Positions 11,155-22,497 of a stretch of 64,000 nucleotides of DNA are shown here, piece after piece. The translations under genes and the position numbers were made by a program. The stretch lies in NCBI GenBank assembly GCA_964016875.1, contig OZ024724.1, positions 27,565,962-27,629,961 of the forward strand. Direction: 5' to 3'. This DNA comes from Fallopia convolvulus (lineage: Eukaryota; Streptophyta; Magnoliopsida; Caryophyllales; Polygonaceae). The notes under the pieces are model-generated. The model worked only from the letters and a program-made list of their open reading frames with translations. It was not told the origin of the DNA and ran no database searches. The stretch's first letter is position 1. Every line of letters begins with the position of its first letter.

Positions 11155-11461
11155 GTATTAATAGAGTTTGGTTCAAATGAAACAATCTCTTATCCTAAAA
11201 CGTGAAACGAATGCACTTTTTCTAGTTCTTAATGCACTTTTCATACAAAAGTGCATTGCAAAGTACAAAAAGTGCAATCCGAAAAATTACAATACAAAAA
11301 GTATGAAATATACACTGAAAAGTACGAAAAGTGCAAATCTGAAAAAGTGCAATCCGAAATAGGAAAAGTGCACTACGAATTAGGAAAAGTGCATTTGTTT
11401 CAGGATAAGAGTTCGTTTCACGATAAGAGTTCATTTCATTTGAACCAAACTCTGTATTAAT
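11155..11461. mobile_element. 291-bp MITE with 8-bp target duplication
   Basis: Element 11163-11453 has perfect 20-bp terminal inverted repeats, AGAGTTTGGTTCAAATGAAA and its complement. It is flanked by GTATTAAT at 11155-11162 and 11454-11461. The inverted repeats extend imperfectly inwards (ATCTCTTATCCTAAAACGTGAAACG against its complement). The 8-bp duplication points to the hAT superfamily, although the termini are not classic hAT. The interior holds about eight AAAAGTGCA words in both orientations. Confidence 0.85.
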
Positions 11462-11950
11462 ATATTGATTATAAAATCCGAATTTACTATAATTTATATT
11501 TGTTTGACATTTTGTTTGTCACTTTAACAATCCTCTTAAATATTTTTATAATTCATTAAGAAAATTATAAAAATATTCAAACTCTCTATTTAAGAGAAAA
11601 GTATTTAAATGCATACCAGATTTGCTTATTATATTTAATTAAATTCTTACTTGCCATTGCAGTAAATTTTTATAACCTTTTATAATATAATATGAAATTA
11701 TAAAGATTATTATGTTCTCTATTTTAGAGAAAAAAAAATTAATGGGAATAAATGTCCGTTTTATTATATTTAGAATTTAGCGGATATTACATTAGTAGTG
11801 GTGTTGAGTATTCTTAGCCTCATTTCACTTAGATGATGCAGATGGTGGAGAAGATGCAGCTAGACAATGAGATGTGATACACAACTCTCACTTCTATACA
11901 ACCAAGTAGCTTGTGGAGCTTCAACCATCCAATCTAGCATTAAGCAATGA
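11462..11950. other. No gene recognised
   Basis: AT-rich DNA. The right half (after about 11780) may already belong to the gypsy element whose ORF end follows, but no reading frame supports this. Confidence 0.35.
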
Positions 11951-12085
11951 CGTGCTTGGATTGTGCATAAAAAACCACTTCATCAGTACTACCCGCAATA
12001 CACCTTCCCTGCTCCACCATATCCAGAGTACCATGCTTACCCACCACCACCGTCGGATTATCCGCCACATTACCCGGATAACTAG
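11951..12085 (+). pseudogene. C-terminal fragment of a gypsy element ORF
   Basis: The frame reads RAWIVHKKPLHQYYPQY, then a Pro/Tyr/His-rich tail and a stop at 12083-12085. Pro/Tyr-rich C-termini are typical of ORFs just before the long 3' untranslated region of Athila-like elements. Upstream frames are broken, so only this tail can be supported. Confidence 0.5.
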
Positions 12086-13513
12086 ATTTTTGTGAGTATT
12101 TCTCTTCTCTTTTCTTTTTTACTTTACTTTGGGGACAAAGTAAGTTTTAAGCATGTGGTAAGGGAATTACTTGTTTGCATTCATATAGTTGCATTAGTTT
12201 AGGCATGTTTATTTTTTCTTGCATTGATTAAAAATCTTGAAAAAAAAAATTGAAAATGAAAAAATGAAAAAAATATTGCATTTATGTTCTTATTTCGCTA
12301 TTGAGAAAGACCTCTTGTTTTTCTATGATGAGATGAAATTCTAACCCATGATTTGCTTGATATGCTAAAGTTTCTATGATATGAGCATGATCTTTGATTA
12401 TTACTTTGACTATAGGATTGAGCATACATAATAGCTTGAGTTTTAGATTTATTTTGAAGTTTTAGACACCATTACCTTGTGAGATTATTTGGCCTTTTAT
12501 TGATTATTTTGTTCTCTTATTCTTGAGTGCATCGCTTTGAATTGCTAGCTCTAGAACTTGCATTTAGACTCTTTTTCAATACTGCTTTTCATGACTAGAT
12601 GCATGGCATTAAAATGATTGAGGCATGTTTCTTCTTTAGCCTATATTTCCCTTTCTACCTTACAAGATCAATGTTTTGAAACCCTATTTTTAAAGACTAT
12701 TTTTGATAGCTCCATAAAATGACTCCTAGCCTATAAACTTGACCCATCTGGGAACTAGAATGTTAGTGAGTTGTGTTGTGGTGAAGAAATAAGTGTGGGG
12801 GAATTCGAAGTTGAATTGGTAGAAAGGTGAAGAAAAAGAGGAGTTTGAAGATTAAGGTTGAAAAAAAAGAAAGAAAAATGACCATGTTGTGAAAGTGAAA
12901 GATGTTATGTTGGTTGAGCTTAAGAAATAATCTTCAAAAAGTGTCATAGTGTTGAAAGAATAAAGAGGCAAAAGTGAAGAAAAAGGAAAAGAAAGAAACA
13001 AAGAGCTTGAAGGTGTACTTGGAGTTGGTGAATTAGAGTTGGAAGTGTTAAGAAAAAGAAGTGTTGGTTTGGGTCTTAGGATGTTCTATTTCCCGGATTT
13101 AGCACCACAAGACCAAAATTGATCCCTTCCAATTTGTCTTTATCTTGGCCCCATTACAACCATTGAAAAGTCCTCATGATTTTTGTTGTGTGTTTGGTCC
13201 AAAGCGGTGGAGAATTAGGACGTTGATGCAAGCATATGGTAGTATAGTTTTTCATTGTTGATTTTGAGTGAAATGCATATGCCATAAACACTTGAGAGTG
13301 AGAGCACACACATTATCCTTGGTGAGGTCTAGAATGGATGAATGATATTTTCTCTTTGCTTGACAAAATGCATGCTAGGACGTCTTGGTCAAGTTGTGAT
13401 TATATGTTGACTTTCTCTATGGATTATGAGATGAATGCATGACTGCAATGTTGTGCTGTGATTTGGATTTGTGTCTTGCTTGAGGACAAGCAAGGTTTAA
13501 GCATGGGGGAATT
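12086..13513 (+). other. 3' non-coding region and polypurine tract of the gypsy element
   Basis: No ORF. An internal purine tract (AGTGTGGGGGAATTC) near 12792 resembles the final tract GCATGGGGGAATT (13501-13513), which is preceded by GAGGACAAGCAAGGTTTAA, a stretch often seen before the 3' LTR of plant gypsy elements. Confidence 0.55.
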
Positions 13514-14236
13514 TGATAGCTTGCATTTAGGTAGTTTTTAGGGTGCATATTTATGTTTATTTTGCATGGTTTTAGATTAGTTTTAGCTTAGTTTCTAGGT
13601 TCTTAGGTTTTCTAAGAAATTCAGATAGTTGCGTTTATTTTGCTCGGTTTTACAAGTCATTAGGTAATTGAGCATAGGCGGGACGTGATTCAGCTAACTA
13701 CAGTGGTGCATTAGAGGACATGATTTGAGCTAGGAGGTGGTTCAATTGGAGCTTGGAAAGCTAGTATGAAGTGCAAGGCAAAAGAGGGAAGCACGACATG
13801 GAAGGCCAAAGTGCTTAGCTGCGCAATCTGGAGTGATCCCGAGCAATTCCTGCAGAGAGCAAAAGCACGGGCAAGAGCAATAAAGTGTGGCCGTGTTTTT
13901 CAGGAGGATATCGCACTTTTTGGCATTCCACGGGAAGATTTGGGCCGACATTTGGTCTTCGAGATTTGGCTTTATTCTATGTAATTTTCGGATATGTCTT
14001 TTAATGTGGCTTTGGGGAATATTTTCTTTCTATCTTTGGTTTTTCGGGAGATACTTAAACTCTTTTAGTTTTCTCTCTCTTGGATAATTCTAGTTACAAT
14101 TTGGAGGCTAGGATTTTCTAAAGAATTTTCTCAAGAGATCTCTCAACCAAATTTGTAAGTTTGCTTTAATTTAATAATGCATTTCTAATTTCCTTTGTGT
14201 TTGACTTGTTAATTGAAATCATTGATTGCATATTAT
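13514..14236 (+). repeat. Gypsy 3' LTR, first half
   Basis: It begins TGATAGCTTGCATTTAGG, similar to the gypsy LTR start at 60970 (TGATAGCTTGCATATATG). It is broken by element A after ATTAT (14232-14236). Joined to 21790-22497 the LTR is about 1,431 bp. Confidence 0.7.
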
Positions 14237-16099
14237 TGTTGGTGATTTGTGTCAAGTCATCAAATCCCTATAAGAGCATGTTGAGGTTTACAAGTCATAT
14301 TGGTAATGTCGATTAGGGAATTGGCATATATGACTTTCCATGATGTGTATAAAGACAGTTGTCATAGATCCAAAAGTAAATTGCACACCAACACCGAGGT
14401 ATGAAACCTCGAGTGCCACGGCATAAGGCAAGGGCGCGCCTTGGCATTGGCGTAGCTCGGAGTCGGCGCGGTGCAACGGCACCGTGCAAGGGCGTGGCGC
14501 GGCAAGGACTCGGTCTTGAGGATTCGAGGCTCGGTTGGTGTGGCGCGCCTTGTGGTTGAACTTGAGGTTCAAGTTACGACATGTAGAGGCGCGCCTAGGG
14601 TAATGCAATGGCACGGTGAGGCTGCGGTGAGGCTAGCGACGCACCTAGGAGGTTGTGGTGGAGCTTGCGGCGCGCCTAGAGCATTGGCCCATGGCGCCGA
14701 GCACGAGTTGTGAGGCTAAGGTAAGTTTTGAGCTTTGTAATTGAGTCTAATAGCTTTGTGCATATTCTAATGAAGTTAGGAAGCTTAACTTTAGCTTGGA
14801 GGATGCTTTGAGCAAGAACCAAAGCTTAAGTTTAGCTTGGCACATGGCTATGTATGCTAGAAAGGAGTTCAGAAGCTTCATACTAGCTTAGAGTAAGCCC
14901 TAGGAGCTTGAACAAGCTTTAGACTCATTGTACAAGCTTTATAAGAAGCTCATGTAGCTAGGAACTAGCTCACGGAAGATCAATCTAGCTCACACTAGCT
15001 CAAGTTAGCTTAACGAGCTAGAAAGTCAGCTCAAACGCAGCTCAAGCCAGCTCAACTAGCTGGATGCTAGCTCAACTAGCTAAGGGGTAGTGACATTACC
15101 TAGGTGACCTAGCTAGGTGGGGGGCTAGGTTGGCCGGACCATGGGGCGCGCCTATGGGCTCTTGGGCCGCATGCATGCACGCATGGCATGGGCCTTGTGC
15201 CATGCGTGTTGGGCCGATTGCTAGGGCTTTTTGGATTGGAATTTTGGGCTTTGTCTTGGGCCATTATAGGCTGGAATTAAATATGATTTTGGAGTCCAAG
15301 GGGGCTGCATCTAGATGCCCTAATGATGACTAGGAAAGGGGAAGAGAATTTGCAACAACTTCCTCCTAAATTCACTCTCGGCCATTCCTTTTGAACCGAT
15401 TGGTAACCGCCGGTCTAGGCAGTTTTGGGCAGGTTTTCTCACGCCTATTTAAGGGCAAATGTCGGCCATTTTGATGGTATGAAACATATGAGAAAAATCA
15501 GAACCTTGTCCCTAAGAAATCGGTGAGAAAAACACACAAGAATCTAGGATATCTTGTCGGTGTTTTGAGTGCAAACACACGAGTGTTTCAAGTACGAGTG
15601 CGACTTCATGGATCGGTCTTCTACATCAAGGAAGAAACCTCAAGTTGGAGTGCAAGGGGCGTTCATCCAAGTGAAGGAGGAACCACGCACTTCATCAGAA
15701 AACGACTTCGTTCAAGTCAAGATGGAAGAAGAATTTTGGGACTCGAATAAGGTACGCATGTTCTAATAGTCGTGTCTTGCCAACACGTCTATTATTTCAT
15801 TTGGTTCGTTTTATCCCACAACGGTATTGCAAAACCCTTGGCATGGAATAGGGGCAATATACGTTGAAGGAAAGCGGGATCTCATCCCGTGACTTTTAGC
15901 CTTAATCCAAGTCGATTAACTTAAGATGAAGAAGGGGTCGATGGTGATTGCCTTCGGGCCTACACCCACGAGACTACCCTTCAATGGGTCTACTCGTATT
16001 GCCTTGATTATCCTTTGGATCTACAAGGGTCGACTTTCCTTCAACTTAAACAATGTAAACACAACTTTATGATTGCATGCAAACCCTAAAATACCAACA
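14237..16099 (+). repeat. 5' LTR of element A (1,863 bp)
   Basis: TGTTGG...CCAACA. Contents in order: a GC-rich zone with five GGCGCGCC octamers (14433, 14542, 14588, 14669, 15145); an AGCT-dense zone (about 14716-15115); a TATA-like TATTTAA (15446-15452); the first exon of the element's gene (15608-15751); and the complementarity site AATATACGTTGAAG (15856-15869). Confidence 0.85.
15446..15452 (+). promoter_or_regulatory. TATA-like box of element A LTR
   Basis: TATTTAA in GCCTATTTAAGGGC. The position is conserved in the 3' LTR (CTATTTATGG) and in both element B LTRs (CTATTTAAGG on the minus strand, e.g. 57761-57770). A start near 15480 would place the MDRSS exon in the transcript. Confidence 0.5.
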
Positions 16100-16672
16100 A
16101 TCTTCAACGTATATTTTTCATTATGCATTCATTTTCTTATGATCATGTATGCATTGTTGTTTTATCTTGTTAAGTTCGAGGATTTGGCCAGACGAGGGGA
16201 TAAAATGGTTGATGACGTTACCTCTCAATTGAGGGAAGTCAAAATAGAGCCTCCTAGTCCCATAAGGCCGATTGAAGTACAAGGCGGACTTCAAGACTTT
16301 GACGAGTGGCTTGAGGAGTACAATAAGAGCAACTTGTATTGGGATTGAGTCCTCGCTAATTTGAGGTGTGAACCCGATTTCGAAGATGCTATCAAAGATA
16401 AGGTTCTTGCGCCTCAACCCTCCAAGGAGATGGAGGCTCGTGATCCAAGGTGTGGACATGAGGCAAGGCAAGGGTACTCGAGGTTCAAGCGTCGTGCGAA
16501 GTCAAGGGCTAAGCACTCACATGCCAAGCCAAGAAGAAGCGTCCCATGGGGCGCGCCTTTGGGAGATGGAGGGGCCTCGGTTGGAGGCAATTATTGGCAA
16601 GTGGTCTATGGGGACCGAAGGCCAATGAAACCGGTCTAGTGCTCCTTATGTGGCGTGAGACGCCATGGTTGA
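15608..16672 (+). pseudogene. Two-exon element-A protein, first exon inside the LTR (broken copy)
   Basis: Exon 1 is 15608-15751 (48 codons, MDRSS...WDSNK), ending AAG|GTACGC. Exon 2 starts after TTGTTAAG at 16175 and keeps the frame (...DSNK|FEDLARRG), ending at 16672. Without splicing, the exon 1 frame stops five codons later. This copy has two stops in exon 2: TGA 16346-16348 (Trp in element B) and TAG 16637-16639 (Tyr in element B). VKxE motifs lie at VKEE and VKME in exon 1 and VKIE in exon 2. The C-terminus C-x2-C-x4-H looks like a zinc knuckle cut short by the stop. The splice model is inferred, not observed as RNA. Confidence 0.6.
16102..16115 (+). other. Candidate self-complementary priming site of element A
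   Basis: CTTCAACGTATATT, two bases after the LTR end, where a tRNA primer site is expected. It matches no tRNA 3' end that I know, but is the exact reverse complement of LTR bases 15856-15869. The same arrangement occurs in element B and, with a compensating change, in the copia at 44.8 kb. Confidence 0.65.
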
Positions 16673-16675
16673 TTG

Positions 16676-19600
16676 TATACTTGTATTGTTTCCATTTATG
16701 TACGTGTGCATGTATGTAATTTAGCATTAGATGTGTGCTATAAATTTATATGTGTGTTTGTATGCCTTGATTAAAGGGCATTAGTGTGTAATTTGATCGA
16801 AATAAGATCATGTAATATTTATGGTTTGAAATAAACTATGGTTTGATTCAATGTTAATCTTAACGACATGTGTGCAAGAAAAGGACTAAAGTCTAATTCT
16901 TGAGATCGACTTTGAAAGGTTGATTATACGCTCATTCTCTTTTGAATGATCCTAACCAGACTACCCTTGGGTCGACCATTCTTTGATTGGAACGACTCAT
17001 GCTCTAGACTACCTTCGGGTCTACTAGAGTAATTAGTCTACCTTCGGGTCTACTAATGTAAGGGTCTACTGGATTGCCCCCCACGTGAGAGGGTATGCAC
17101 ATGTTGGCCATGAATGCACTAAAGAACACATAAAAGAGATGGTAAGAGTCTCTTGATAAGATGCATTTGGAAATTCACATGGTGATTTCATGGAAATCAT
17201 GCTTCTTATGGAAAAAGGAAACATGAAGATCTTGATTGGTTTAAATCAAGATTTGTGGTATACTTGTAGAGAGAAATGTTTTATGAGAATGAAATCTCTC
17301 ATGGCTTGGTCAAATAAAGTTTGACAAGGCTTGGAAAGTGTCAAAAGGAACTTTTGATACTTTGGCATGACAAAAGAAGTTCATGTAAAGACCGTTGTAT
17401 CATATGGTTGAATCCTAAATTTTAAATGACTTGTCTAAACTGTAAATATGGTTTGATGTTGACTTGGATGAATGTTAGCATGTTGATTTGCCTTGATAAG
17501 ACATGTAAATGTCAAAAGGATTGCTTTGCAAAGAAGAGGATTGGCGCATAAGATGTCTAGGGTTAAAACCTAGACATGCCCTTGGCTTGGCCATAAGCGC
17601 GTCGGGTGGTGTCAAGACTCGACATTGTTCCTCACGGCGCTAGGCACTCATGGTTGGAGCCCACGGAGCATCAAAGGCACTCCCATAAAGGGCCGCTTCC
17701 TAGAACCCCCTCGGTGCATGGCACTAGACGTTAGACGTCGCATGGGGGAGGCGTCGTGTAAGATCGCAACGCAACGGCCATGGCACGATCATGGATCGCA
17801 CATGCCTTGGCACGCCGAGTCGGAGCGCTCGCCACATGGCAAGGCTGATCTTGCGATGCAAGGCAAGGTGCGCTCGGACCCGACGCGTCGCCAACGATGT
17901 GCGTAGCACTCGGCGACGCGGTGCTTAGGTTTGGACCTTGGCACGGTTGGGGTGCGCAAGGCGCGCCAAGGCTGGTTGAAACCAAGCCTTGGCTTCGGCA
18001 AGTGATCGATGCGTGGCGTCGGTATGCACTCGATTGGCACATAAGGCACGCCTACCATAAGGCATTCAAATTGATTTGTTTAAATCAATGAAATCATATT
18101 TAAAGTCATGTTAGGTTTTCCTAGTTTAGGGTTTGAAAAAATTGTGATTGAGTTTGGAAACTTGGTTCATCACATGTTCCATATGATTGTTTTGAAAGGC
18201 TCATGTTATGTGTCATTTGTTTGGATGATAAACTTGTTTGAAAATTTTGAAAGGATGTTTTAGAACTTTCAAATTGACAAGTTATGGTCTAGAAAAGACT
18301 ATGAGGAATATGTTTAATCCTCGGATCCAAGGAAAGTGTCAAGCGCCATAAAGGCTTAAAATTAGACAACTTTGATAAAGTTAGTCCTATGGTTAAGGAA
18401 ACCATTGAGAAGATTAATGGAAATTAATGACATGGTTAATCAAAGACAAGTCTTAACATGTGTGTGAGCACTTGTGATAAGATGATTTTCTTATGAGCAT
18501 AATTTTTCTAGGTTTCTTGGATAAAAGTTTTCTAAAAGAAAAGAAGAATTGAATCATCTAATGTTGTAACATGGATGATGATCCTATGGAAACTCCCAAT
18601 TAATTGGCGGTTAGGATGAATGGAACATAAAGTGGAATACTTTGTGTTGAATGGCCAAAAGGAAATGAATGTCATTTGAAAGTCTTTAGAAGGACTCCTT
18701 GTGTTTTATAGCATGAAAGATATAGTAAGTTTAATTACTTTTGTTAAGTGTTTAATGAGTCTATATGGAAATGACATGGTTTACTTGGTAGAAACCAAGT
18801 TGAATGGTAAAGATGCTAAGATCTTGTTCTTCATTGATAAAGTATGATGAAGCCAATGTATAGAGATGAAGGTGAATTAGATTTTAGTTGTTCTAAATCT
18901 TCTTCTTGGTTGGAGTACATTGGAATGGAAATAGAATTCCATGATTATACACATGTATTGAGAACACCTATGGTTTGATGAACACGGTTATAAGTTAGGT
19001 GTGTCATGACTTGGGGACGGTCAAGTGGATGATAAGGTGTGGATATCTTGACAAAGGTCATTCGTCAAAGATATGATTGATGCATAAAGCATTGGATGTG
19101 TGTAGAAACTTCCTAGGTTGGAAAGTTTGAAAGCAAATTGGATCACTAAAATATGGAAGACCTTTAGTGCACAATTGGTCACGAATTCCTATTTGGGTGA
19201 TGGGCCGGCGTTCTTGGAGTTTCCAAGAGGCAATTTGCGATACTCCGACTTCATGGTCAGAAAGTGACATCTAAGTGTGAGGGAACCTTGTACTAAGGCA
19301 TATTCCATACTTAGAGTCAACTCGTTTGATTTTGTTAATCACATCGAATTTGTTGGTTTCTCCATAGAGAAATGTGCATAAGTGTTTGTGTTAAATTCAA
19401 TCGAGGGATGGGGTTAACATCCTTATAACTCTAAGATTTGGACACCCAATTCCCTCACATCAAACGGTGTGGGCTGAATTCAATGAGGAAAGCCAAAGTC
19501 ATAGAGTTGGAGAGCATACATAATTTCCCATCAAGGTTTATGCTCTAGACCACATGAAACCTTGTTTTGAAACAAAGTTTTCATTAATGAGTTTTGGTTG

Positions 19601-19955
19601 CTAATGTGGAGCATGATAGAAAACTCAACTATGCATATGTGGAAGTGTAAGGCTTCTTCCAAGTTAGAGTGTTTAAGGATGACTCGACTAAAGCATATGT
19701 GAGAGGATAAGGGACGAAAGAGACTTTACAAAAGTGTCAAGTAAAAGGATAAGCATAAGAAACTCATGTGTAAGAGTTACTACATGTACTTAGACAAGTT
19801 GATGTGGTTCAAACCTAAGGAGCACCACGATTCTTTAGTGCATGAATGTGATGATTACAAGGTATAAATTCATGTCTACGGACATTTATATCTATACATA
19901 GAGTTTGTTTTTATAAACTTCGAGTTTTGATGACATGGCTCAAATGGGTGAGGAA
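16676..19955 (+). other. Non-coding interior of element A
   Basis: No ORF with family features. A GC-rich zone (about 17580-18060) includes another GGCGCGCC at 17960. The rest is AT-rich. The same order exists, inverted, in element B (53281-56518), so it is a conserved part of the element rather than random filler. It ends in the polypurine tract 19942-19955. Confidence 0.6.
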
Positions 19956-21784
19956 TGTTGGTGATTTGTGTCAACTAATCAAATCCCTATTAGAGCTTGT
20001 TGAGGTTTACAAGTCATATTGGTAATGTCGATTGGGGAATTGACATATATGACTTTCCATGATGTGTATAAAGAGAGTTGTCATAGATCCAAAAGTAAAT
20101 TGCACACCAACATCGAGGTATGAAACCTCGAGTGCCACGACATAACGCAAGGGCGCGCCTTGGCGTTGGCATAGCTCGGAGTCGGCGCGGTGCAACGGCA
20201 TCGTGCAAGGGCGTGGCGCGGCAAGGACTCGGTCTTGAGGATTTGAGGCTCGGTTGGTGTGGCGTGCCTTGTGGTTGAACTTGAGGTTCAAGTCACGACA
20301 TGTAGAGGCGCGCCTAGGGTAATGCAATGGCACGACAAGGCTGCGGTGAGGCTAGCGACGCACCTAGGAGGTTGCGGTGGAGCTTGCGTCGCGCCTAGGG
20401 CATTGGCCCATGGCGCCGAGCACGAGTTGTGAGGTTAAGGTAAGTTTTGAGCTTTGTAATTGAGTCTAATAGCTTTGTGCATATTCTAATGAAGTTAGGA
20501 ATCTTAAATTTAGCTTGGAGGATGCTTTGAGCAAGAACCGAAGCTTAAGTTTAGATTGGCACATGGCTATGTATGCTAGAAAGGAGTTTAGAAGCTTCAT
20601 ACTAGCTTGAAGAAGCTCTAGACTCATTGTACAAGCTTTATAAGAAGCTCATGTAGCTAGGAACTAGCTCATGGAAGCTCAATCTAGCTCACACTAGCTC
20701 AATTTAGCTCAACGAGCTAGAAAGTCAGCTCAACTAGCTCAAACGCAGCTCAAGCCAACTCAACTAGCTGGATGCTAGCTCAACTAGCTAGGGGGTAGTG
20801 ACACTACCTAGGTGACCTAGCTAGGTGGGCCGGCCCATGGGGCGTGCCTATGGGATGTTGGGCCGCATGCATGCACGCATGGCATGGGCCTTGTGCCATG
20901 CGTGTTGGGCCGATTGCTAGGGCTTTTTGGATTGGAATTTTGGGCTTTGTCCTCGGCCATTATAGGCTAGAATTAAAGATGATTTTGGAGTCCAAGGGGG
21001 CTGCATCTAGACGCCCTAATGATGACTAGGAAAGAGGAAGAGAAGTTGCAACAACTTCCTCCTAAATTCACTCTCGGCCATCCCTTTTAAACCGATTGGT
21101 AACCACCGGTCTAGGCAGTTTTGGGCAGGTTTTCTCACGCCTATTTATGGGCAAATGTCGGCCATTTTGATGGTATGAAACACATGAGAAAAATCAGAAC
21201 CTTGTCCGGTGAGAAAAAACACAAGAATCTAGGATATCTTTTCGGTGTTTTGAGTGCAAACACACGAGAGTTTCAAGTACGAGTGCGACTTCATGGATCG
21301 GTCTTCTACATCAAGGAAGAAACCTCAAGTTGGAGTGAAAGGGGCGTTCATCCAAGTGAAGAAGGAACCACGCACTTCATCGGAAAACGACTTCGTTCAA
21401 GTCAAGATGGAAGAAGAATCTTGGGACTCGAATAAGGTACGCTTGTTCTAATAGTCGTGTCTTGCCAACACGTCTATTGTTTCATTTGGTTCGTTTTATC
21501 CCACAACGGTATTGCACAACCTTTGGCATGGAATAGGGGCAATATACATTGAAGGAAAGCGGGATCTCATCCCGTGACACGTAGCCTTTATCCAAGTCGA
21601 TTAACTTTAGATGAAGAAGGGGTCGATGGTGATTGCCTTCGGGCCTACACCCACGAGACTACCCTTCAATGGGTCTACTCGTATTGCCTTGATTATCCTT
21701 TGGATCTAAAAGGGTCGACTTTCCTTCAACTTAAACAATGTAAACACGACTTTATAATTGCATGCAAACCCTAAAATTCCAACA
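19956..21784 (+). repeat. 3' LTR of element A (1,829 bp)
   Basis: Same start and end as the 5' LTR, with scattered substitutions and small deletions (for example near 20600 and 21210). It carries its own copy of the MDRSS exon (from 21293) and of the complementarity site. Confidence 0.85.
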
Positions 21785-21789
21785 ATTAT

Positions 21790-22497
21790 TGTGAGGTTTG
21801 ATTGATTCTCAACAAACTTGAACAGGTTTTGTTAAATATGCTTAATTGAATCAAAGTTTATCTAGGGTTTTGTTAGATTGATCACCTAATAAGATTTGTA
21901 GGTTAATTTACAACTAATTTGATTAATACCCACTTGGGATTAGTTAGATAAAGTAGAATCTACAATTATTTAGACCCGTTCGGGCTATTCAATTGTAGAA
22001 TGAAATAAATTCACAAATAAATCATATGATTGTTTGCTTAAAGTGTTTATTTCTATCGATACTTGAATCATAAAGTTGTTGTTTAACTGAATCTAGAAGT
22101 TCGTCTACGTTGTTAGAGGATTAGGGTTCTTAGACTATTAGTTCTATCAACTAATTTGAAGTTTGGATCATAATTCACGATAGATTATTTAAGTGAAGTG
22201 AGAATCAAGAGAATTAATGATCAATAAGCATATCTATGATGGATTTATCTAGTCGAACATGCTTTTCTCATATTTCAATCAATACAATCATCTTTGCATT
22301 CAAACATTAGATTCAATTTTCATATTAGATTAGTTAGTTACTCAAACATTCATACCCCCCTCTAGTTATTACTTGGCACGAAAGTAAGAACACAAATACA
22401 CGATTCTCTGTGGGATCGACCCTTACTTACCATTCTACTAAGTTTGGTTAAGTTAGGTTCTTTGGTAGGTATTAAAAATTGTAAAAATACCTCATCA
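21790..22497 (+). repeat. Gypsy 3' LTR, second half
   Basis: Resumes after the ATTAT duplication (21785-21789) and ends CTCATCA. It contains the CTGTGGGATCGACCCTTACTT stretch seen in related form at about 62211-62230 in the 60.97-kb gypsy LTR. Confidence 0.65.

Larger units (their letters stand above)
14237..21784 (+). mobile_element. Element A: complete non-autonomous copia-like LTR retrotransposon
   Basis: LTRs 14237-16099 and 19956-21784 start TGTTGGTG and end CCAACA. Target duplication ATTAT lies at 14232-14236 and 21785-21789. The polypurine tract AAATGGGTGAGGAA (19942-19955) abuts the 3' LTR. The interior (3.86 kb) has one recognisable coding segment and no protease, integrase or reverse transcriptase. 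Its LTR end and the region after it match those of the copia at 44817-51370, which is therefore a plausible autonomous partner. Element B (51371-58985) is a second, minus-strand copy. Confidence 0.85.
11951..22497 (+). mobile_element. 3' end of an Athila/Tat-like gypsy element, split by element A
   Basis: Order: C-terminal ORF fragment (to 12085), 1.4 kb of non-coding DNA, polypurine tract GCATGGGGGAATT, then an LTR starting TGATAGCTTGCATTTAGG. This LTR is interrupted at 14236 by element A and resumes at 21790, ending ...CTCATCA at 22497. The resumed part carries the CTGTGGGATCGACCCTTACTT motif common near gypsy LTR ends. The 5' part is not present. Confidence 0.7.

Noticed and set aside
18700..19960. 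Hidden pol remnants in the interior of element A
   Set aside because: No frame gives recognisable protease, integrase or reverse transcriptase motifs in either copy of the family.
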